64,000 nt of DNA from Propionivibrio soli (GTDB taxonomy: Bacteria; Pseudomonadota; Gammaproteobacteria; Burkholderiales; Rhodocyclaceae), in the NCBI RefSeq assembly GCF_025770765.1, contig NZ_JANZKY010000013.1:1-64000 (forward strand), read 5' to 3'. Below the pieces are notes generated by a model, which did not search any database, was not told the origin of the DNA, and was given only the letters and a program-made list of their open reading frames with translations. Both the position numbers and the translations under genes were made by a program. This document shows positions 59,305 through 64,000 of this stretch, one piece after another (position 1 is the stretch's first letter; each line of letters begins with the position of its first letter).

Positions 59305-59592
59305 CTATACGCCCATGCCGAGCTTCAGCAGGTAGTCAAGACGGGCGACTTCGTTACCCACCGTGCGGATTTCGTGGCCATCCTTGGCCTTCAAGGTCGA
59401 TCCCGGTGCGATGCTCACGGGTTGGCCGTACTTGTTCTGCAGCGCGGTCTTGCCGCTATCGAACACATACAGCGTGGAGCCGTCTTGCAGATCAACGACC
59501 TGCTTCGCTTCTTGACGGGCATCGAGTTCGCTAGCACCGGCAAACGCAGAGACGGCACTCAGGGCGACGAGGATCATGGTTTTCTTCAGCAT
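59305..59592 (-). CDS. CopK-like small periplasmic protein
   Basis: A 95-residue secreted protein with signal peptide MLKKTMILVALSAVSAFAGA. The mature part VVDLQDGSTLYVFDSGKTAL, then GSTLKAKDGHEIRTVGNEVA and RLDYLL, resembles the CopK copper-binding fold of Cupriavidus. The methionines that bind Cu(I) in CopK are absent from the core; only one Met remains, near the end. The ATG at 59592 follows GGAG at eight bases. It has no copper genes beside it. Metal binding is therefore doubtful; it may bind something else or use other ligands. Confidence 0.65.
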   Translation of the reverse strand: MLKKTMILVALSAVSAFAGASELDARQEAKQVVDLQDGSTLYVFDSGKTALQNKYGQPVSIAPGSTLKAKDGHEIRTVGNEVARLDYLLKLGMGV

Positions 59593-59895
59593 TTTCACTT
59601 CTCCAAATAAGAACTAGGGGTTCAGAAAGGCGGCATCAGGGTCAATCCCCTTCGTGTTTCTGAAGAAGAAGAACCGACAACCAATGCGCCTGTCCTGGCC
59701 CGGGTACTTCCTGTTGCTTGTTCCCGGGCCGCAAGCGAATAGTGATCGCCGAGCATGAGCACGATGTTGCGGATTGAATCCGCGTTTGTTACATCTGTAA
59801 TTCGGGTTGTCACAAAGCACGCGATAGAGTTTGCGATAGGCGCCCCCTTCCGATTTTGTTACCCTGCCGTATCCCACCCAGCTACGGAGGCCGCC

Positions 59896-60486
59896 ATGCG
59901 CCGCTTTGCTCTGCTCCTCGTTCTAGTGCTGGCTTTCGGGCCTTTTGTCTTCGCCGGCGAAACCGCGCCTATGCTCGAAGGCGAGGCGTTCAGCAAAAAG
60001 CTGGTCGGGCATCCGGCCGATGGAGAAAAGCTCATCGAGTTCATCCGGCCAACGGAGACGCCGCAGAACTGGACGCGCCTGATCGCTTTCCGCTTTCAGC
60101 AGATCGCGGTTTTGGAGAACGATCCGGAAAAATATGCGCAGGCGATGGCCCAACTCGTCAAGCGCGGCAACCCACAGGCCAGTTTCCACGTTGAGAAGAA
60201 CGATAAGGGAGACCAGGCGATCATCGATTATCTGACGTGGCCGCCCGACGAAAAATTCATGGAGTTCAACGTCGTTCGTTTCTGGAGGAGTCAGAACGGC
60301 AAGGGGGTCGCGTCCCTGCAGTACAGGCATCGCTTCGTCCCGCCGCGGGCGACACCGGGCAATCCGGCGAACACCGAAGAAGTGAACCGCAAGGCAAAAG
60401 AGTTTCACGAGCGGCGTTTGGCTTGGGGGCGCGCCGCGGCGGAAGCCGATACGCGAGAAGTCGAAACCGTGTTGGGCTTACCGTAA
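59896..60486 (+). CDS. Exported protein of unknown function
   Basis: A 196-residue protein with a signal peptide (MRRFALLLVLVLAFGPFVFA). The mature part has IRPTETPQNWTRLIAFRFQQ, repeated Lys/Asp-rich turns, DYLTWPPDEKFMEFNVVRFW and a terminal helix-rich EEVNRKAKEFHERRLAW. The ATG at 59896 follows CGGAGG. No family was recognised. It is divergent from the CopK-like gene; the 303 bases between them appear non-coding and contain no clear operator. Confidence 0.7.
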   Translation: MRRFALLLVLVLAFGPFVFAGETAPMLEGEAFSKKLVGHPADGEKLIEFIRPTETPQNWTRLIAFRFQQIAVLENDPEKYAQAMAQLVKRGNPQASFHVEKNDKGDQAIIDYLTWPPDEKFMEFNVVRFWRSQNGKGVASLQYRHRFVPPRATPGNPANTEEVNRKAKEFHERRLAWGRAAAEADTREVETVLGLP

Positions 60487-60632
60487 GGCGCCGCGAAAAA
60501 GCCATCCGCCGGGACGATGTTCATCGTCACCGTGCGGCGGGCACTTCGGGGTGGCGGACGTGTCCAATCGCGGCTAAACCGCGATAAACATGCGGGATTT
60601 TCTCCGAAAGACCGAGAGAGAGCCAAGCCGCC

Positions 60633-61118
60633 ATGGCAGAAAACCTGCTCAAAAACGATCATGTCGATTTCATAACCTCTGGCGTCAGCATCAGCTTGGC
60701 GTCGTGGCGGCCCGGCCATCCGCCGACCATGAGCCGGGGGATGGGGTGCAAAGTCTTGGATGATGGCCGTCAAGTCGGTGTTTTCATCCTGCGCTCGCAA
60801 TCGGCGGCACTTCTCGACTGCATACGCACGAGCCGGCGGGTTGCCAACGTCTTCAGCCTGCCGAGTACCAACCGGACCTTGCAGCTCAAAGGCGCCGATG
60901 CCGAGGTACAGACCTTCGAAGCGGCGGACTGGCCGGTCGTCGAAGCACACCTTAGCAACTTCATGCAGGAAGTCCGGCCGCTCGGGCTGCCCGAGTCCGT
61001 CGTACGGGCGGTGTTGGCGTTCAATGCCGACGACCTTGTGACGGTCGTTTACTCACCCAACGCGGTGTTCTCCCAGACCCCCGGGCCGAACGCTGGCGAA
61101 AGGCTGGGCGGAGCATGA
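60633..61118 (+). CDS. Pyridoxamine-phosphate-oxidase-like split-barrel protein
   Basis: A 161-residue protein resembling flavin-binding split barrels: SISLASWRPGHPPTMSRGMG at the N terminus, GVFILRSQSAALLDCIRTSR, then ANVFSLPSTNRTLQLKG. FMN binding is possible but key residues are not certain by eye. It overlaps the next gene by four bases (ATGA), and that gene product has a similar barrel, so they probably act together. The nearby E1 dehydrogenase genes follow in the same direction. Confidence 0.6.
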   Translation: MAENLLKNDHVDFITSGVSISLASWRPGHPPTMSRGMGCKVLDDGRQVGVFILRSQSAALLDCIRTSRRVANVFSLPSTNRTLQLKGADAEVQTFEAADWPVVEAHLSNFMQEVRPLGLPESVVRAVLAFNADDLVTVVYSPNAVFSQTPGPNAGERLGGA

Positions 61119-62452
61119 GCCTGCGTCTAGACAATCTGCGGGAGTGCCTGGAAGGCATCATTCCGGGCCACATCGCTACCTGCGATCCCGAGGGAGTCCC
61201 GAACCTCGCCTACCTCTCGCAAGTGCAGTTCATCGACAGCCAACACGTCGCCCTGTCGTACCAGTTTTTCAACCGTACCCGGCAGAACGTGCTCGCCGGT
61301 TCTCCTGTGCAGCTCTTGCTGACGAGCCACCTCACCGGCGCGCAATACCGTCTCGGGCTGCGGTATCTGCGTACCGAGACCGCGGGGCCGTTATTTGAGC
61401 AAATGAAGGCGAAACTCGCCGGCATCGCCTCGCACACCGGCATGAGCGGCGTTTTCCGCCTGCTCGGAGCGGACATCTACCAAGTGGGTGACATCGAGCA
61501 GGTTCCGGGGCCGACCGTCGCCTCGCCGCCATCGCTCATCAATTTGCTCACCGCGTTGCGGCGCACGGTGGCGCGCATCGGTACCTGCGCGACGCTCGAG
61601 TGCCTGCTGGAGACGACACTCGATGCACTCGATGAGGAGTTCGGGATCGCCCACGCGATGTTACTGATGCACGACGAAGGCCGAGGGCGTTTGTACACGC
61701 TCGCCAGCCGGGGATACGCCGAATCCGGGGTGGGCTCGGAGATCCCGGTGGGCGACGGCGTGATCGGTGTCTGCGCACGGGAACGCACTCCGATCCGCAT
61801 CGGCTTCATGACTGCAGAGTATGGTTACGGCCGCGCGATACGCGAGGGCTGGATCGCGGGCGGGCTCGGCGACACGCTCGAAACGGCGATTCCGCTGCCG
61901 GGACTGCCCGAAGCACGCAGCCAGTTGGCGGTACCCATCCTCGCGTTCGAACGTTTGATCGGGGTTCTCTACGTCGAGAGCGTGGCCGATCTGCATTTCG
62001 GGTACGACGACGAAGATGCCCTTGTGGCTTTGGCCGCGCAGCTCGGGATGGCCGTCCACTTTCACCAGCAGCAGGAAGATCAGGCCGAAGAACCTTCGTT
62101 CGTTGGCGTCGTCACGCCGGCGATCTCCGGAACACCGTTGCTCGTCCGCCATTTCGCGGGCAACGACAGCGTGTTCCTCGGTGACGATTACCTGATCAAG
62201 GGCGTTGCGGGAGCGATCCTTTGGGCGCTGCTCACCGACTATGTAGAACGCGGCCGCACCGTATTCACCAACAAGAGCCTGCGTGTCGATTCGCGTGTGC
62301 GCCTCCCCGACCTCGGCGACAACCTGGAAGCCCGCCTCGTGTTGTTGCGCCGCCGTCTCGACGAGCGGCAGGCGGGAATCCATCTCGAAAAGTCGGGGCG
62401 TGGACGTTTCGTGCTCTCCGTCGACCGGCCGCTGCATCTCGGCGAAGGCTGA
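61115..62452 (+). CDS. Split-barrel plus GAF-domain protein with C-terminal winged-helix-like region
   Basis: A 445-residue multidomain protein. A pyridoxamine-phosphate-oxidase-like barrel covers about 1-130 (GHIATCDPEGVPNLAYLSQV and DSQHVALSYQFF), a GAF domain about 150-315 (LYTLASRGYAESG and SQLAVPILAFERLIGVLYVE), and a basic C-terminal region about 340-440 (VERGRTVFTNKSLRVDSRV and LVLLRRRLDERQAG) that looks DNA-binding. It could sense a small molecule or redox state with the GAF or flavin domain and regulate genes, perhaps the E1 operon 146 bases downstream. This role is inferred. Confidence 0.7.
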   Translation: MSLRLDNLRECLEGIIPGHIATCDPEGVPNLAYLSQVQFIDSQHVALSYQFFNRTRQNVLAGSPVQLLLTSHLTGAQYRLGLRYLRTETAGPLFEQMKAKLAGIASHTGMSGVFRLLGADIYQVGDIEQVPGPTVASPPSLINLLTALRRTVARIGTCATLECLLETTLDALDEEFGIAHAMLLMHDEGRGRLYTLASRGYAESGVGSEIPVGDGVIGVCARERTPIRIGFMTAEYGYGRAIREGWIAGGLGDTLETAIPLPGLPEARSQLAVPILAFERLIGVLYVESVADLHFGYDDEDALVALAAQLGMAVHFHQQQEDQAEEPSFVGVVTPAISGTPLLVRHFAGNDSVFLGDDYLIKGVAGAILWALLTDYVERGRTVFTNKSLRVDSRVRLPDLGDNLEARLVLLRRRLDERQAGIHLEKSGRGRFVLSVDRPLHLGEG

Positions 62453-62598
62453 ATGTATCGCGCCCGAAGGGGCCATCTGGCGGTTCTTCTTAAATCTTCA
62501 TTCACGACTTCTTAAAAGAATCGTAAGCGGCGTCTGGCCGTCTTGCCAGGTGGCGCCGCACCCATAGACTTGCTTCCGTCATCTGGACAGGAGAAGTC

Positions 62599-63561
62599 AT
62601 GGCACAAAATTTCCCTCAAATCGATCCGTCAATGCTGCTCGAGCAGATGCTGCTCATCCGCGCCTACGAGGAAGCGATCGTCGCCGGCAGTGCGGCCGGG
62701 GCGGTCCCCGGAACCTGTACCTCGGTCGGTCAGGAAGCGGCGGCTGTCGGCGTGGTGAACGCGCTCGCCGCCGAGGATCTCATCCTCACCAACCACCGCA
62801 GCGCCGGCCATCTGCTCGCGCGCGGCGCCGACCCCGGCCGGCTGCTGGCCGAAGTGATGGGCCGCGAAGGCGGTTATTGCGGTGGCCGTAGCGGTTCGTT
62901 ACACATCGCCGTGAAGGAACTTGGCGTCGTCCTCACGTCGACCATCGTCGGCGGCGAATTGGCGATGGCCCCGGGCGTCGCGCTGTCGCGATCGATGCTC
63001 GGCCTGCCCGGCATCGTCGTCTGCTTTTTCGGCGACGGAGCGGCCTGCGAAGGGCGTTTTCATGAGTCGCTTAATCTTGCGGCGCTTTGGAACCTGCCCG
63101 TCCTCTATGTCTGCGAGAACAACCACTGGCAAGCCTTCGTGCATCGGCGCGAGGCGATGAGCCGCGAACACGTGTCCGACTGGGCGGCGTCTTACGGTAT
63201 CCCTGCGCAAACCATCGACGGTAACGATGTGTTGGCCGTGCTCGCCGCCGCGCAGACCGCCACCGAGCAAGTGCGGACGAGCGGCCGCCCCTATCTGCTG
63301 GAGGTGTTGACTTACCGCACTCGCGGCCATTTCGAGCCCGATGACCAAGCCTATGTCGACCGTGAAGAATTGGCCGCCTGGCTGGCCCGCGACCCGATCA
63401 AGCTCCTTGGCGACCGTCTCGTCGCCGACGGATCGATGACGGCGAGCGGCCATGCTCGCCTGGCCGACAAGGTGGCCACCCGCATCTGTGCGGCGCACGC
63501 CTTCGCCGACGCTTCGCCTTATCCCAATGCGGATACGCTGACCCGCGACGTTTACGCCTGA
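62599..63561 (+). CDS. Thiamine-diphosphate E1 dehydrogenase alpha subunit (acetoin/pyruvate type)
   Basis: A 320-residue alpha subunit of a 2-oxoacid or acetoin dehydrogenase complex. The thiamine-diphosphate motif is GDGAACEGRFHESLN ending in CENN, and substrate-side features include NHRSAGHLLARGADPGRLLA and GGRSGSLHIA. AGGAGA precedes the ATG at 62599. It is followed by the beta subunit, so the active enzyme is an alpha2-beta2 E1. An acetoin dehydrogenase (AcoA) is as likely as pyruvate or branched-chain E1; the E2 and E3 genes lie outside the window. Confidence 0.88.
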   Translation: MAQNFPQIDPSMLLEQMLLIRAYEEAIVAGSAAGAVPGTCTSVGQEAAAVGVVNALAAEDLILTNHRSAGHLLARGADPGRLLAEVMGREGGYCGGRSGSLHIAVKELGVVLTSTIVGGELAMAPGVALSRSMLGLPGIVVCFFGDGAACEGRFHESLNLAALWNLPVLYVCENNHWQAFVHRREAMSREHVSDWAASYGIPAQTIDGNDVLAVLAAAQTATEQVRTSGRPYLLEVLTYRTRGHFEPDDQAYVDREELAAWLARDPIKLLGDRLVADGSMTASGHARLADKVATRICAAHAFADASPYPNADTLTRDVYA

Positions 63562-63652
63562 GGGAGACGATGATCCCCTCGCTCGCATTCAAACCATTTG
63601 CCGCTTCCCAAAGACGCCTTGTTGCTCTCGAAGCGGCCCAGGAGAACTGAGC

Positions 63653-64000
63653 ATGCCCATCCTGACTCTTTACGACGCCGTCGGTGCCGCGCTGACCGAG
63701 GAGATGCGCCGCGACCGCACCGTGATGGCCTTCGGCGAAGGCATTGCAACCAAACGCCACGAACTCGTGAGCGAATTCGGCGCGCTGCGTGTGCGCAACA
63801 CGCCGCTGGCTGAAGGCATCATCGCCGGCACGGCGGTCGGTGCGGCGGCCACGGGTTTGCGGCCGGTCATTGATCTGCTCTTCGCGCCCTTCCTCTGTTA
63901 TGCGATGGACGAACTGGTGAACAGCGCCGGCAAGCTGCGTTACATGTCCGGAGGCCAATGGTCATTTCCTCTCGTCACGCTGGCGATGACCGGGGCCGGC
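63653..64000 (+). CDS. Thiamine-diphosphate E1 dehydrogenase beta subunit, partial
   Basis: The first 116 residues of a transketolase-like beta subunit. LTLYDAVGAALTEEMRRD, GEGIATKRHELVSEFGALRV, TPLAEGIIAGTAVGAAATGL and PVIDLLFAPFLCYAMDELVN are typical of AcoB/PdhB proteins. AGGAGAAC precedes the ATG at 63653. The gene runs off the end of the window, so its full length and C-terminal domain cannot be judged. Confidence 0.9.
   Translation, partial: MPILTLYDAVGAALTEEMRRDRTVMAFGEGIATKRHELVSEFGALRVRNTPLAEGIIAGTAVGAAATGLRPVIDLLFAPFLCYAMDELVNSAGKLRYMSGGQWSFPLVTLAMTGAG

Noticed and set aside
62453..62598. Sigma-54 promoter in front of the E1 alpha gene (common for acetoin operons)
   Set aside because: TGGC and TTGC elements occur, but the GG-to-GC spacing is wrong for a -24/-12 promoter.
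63570..63650. 26-codon frame between the E1 alpha and beta genes
   Set aside because: It has AGGGA nearby, but the product is short, unrecognised and probably just spacer.
1..64000. Mobile elements, CRISPR arrays, tRNA and rRNA genes
   Set aside because: No transposase, integrase, terminal repeats, spaced short repeats or cloverleaf/rRNA signatures were found by reading.

Overview
The window is GC-rich, densely coded DNA with no phage, insertion-sequence, CRISPR, tRNA or rRNA signal that I could see. Gene content points to a betaproteobacterium (Burkholderiales or Rhodocyclales-like): two complete TctABC/Bug-type uptake systems, a KorABC 2-oxoacid oxidoreductase of the kind known from Thauera/Azoarcus relatives, a beta-proteobacterial Nag phosphotransferase cluster, a NodT-type RND pump and a CopK-family protein. 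The genus cannot be fixed from this sequence alone.

Layout. 1-2.2 kb: end of a glycerol-type ABC operon (permease tail, DUF2160 membrane protein, binding protein). 2.4-4.0 kb: a chemoreceptor. 4.2-14.7 kb: a sugar-acid/tetrulose locus made of a 6PGDH-family dehydrogenase, TctA, TctB, TctC and an atypical PdxA homologue on the minus strand, an FCD GntR regulator, a SorC regulator, and a plus-strand operon of RpiB-like isomerase, TIM-like isomerase and fused DhaK-DhaL kinase. 15.2-20.6 kb: korC-korA-korB plus a CbbY-type phosphatase. 20.7-25.0 kb: an AttEFGH-like ABC exporter with a secreted lipocalin-like protein. 25.4-28.1 kb: a class I aminotransferase divergent from a MocR regulator.

28.2-38.2 kb holds a second sugar-acid locus: TctA, TctB, TctC and a DapA-family lyase on the minus strand, divergent from a DeoR regulator, DUF1537 kinase, canonical PdxA2-type dehydrogenase, BNR-repeat protein and iron alcohol dehydrogenase. 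38.2-39.5 kb: a TerC-family membrane protein and a HAD hydrolase. 39.6-47.2 kb: nagB-nagA divergent from nagF (EIIA-HPr-EI), nagE (EIIC with two EIIB domains) and nagQ. 47.4-48.1 kb: two small proteins. 48.3-56.1 kb: an RND efflux operon (hydrolase-like protein, adaptor, pump, outer-membrane channel) with a divergent LysR regulator. 56.2-59.1 kb: a hybrid histidine kinase divergent from an OmpR-type response regulator. 59.3-64.0 kb: a CopK-like periplasmic protein, a secreted unknown, two flavin-split-barrel proteins (one with a GAF domain), and the alpha and partial beta subunit genes of a thiamine-diphosphate E1 dehydrogenase.

The most interesting system is the 4.2-14.7 kb locus. The PdxA homologue keeps the three metal-binding histidines but has lost residues that contact the phosphorylated substrate in PdxA, and no DUF1537 kinase accompanies it. 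The downstream isomerases look like erythrulose-phosphate isomerases of tetritol catabolism rather than housekeeping RpiB and TIM. The two divergent control regions share the same promoter layout with a CTGAATTCAG palindrome just after the -10 box. My working model is that an imported sugar acid, plausibly a pentonate, is oxidised and decarboxylated to erythrulose, which is then phosphorylated and isomerised to erythrose 4-phosphate. This is inference and needs biochemical testing.
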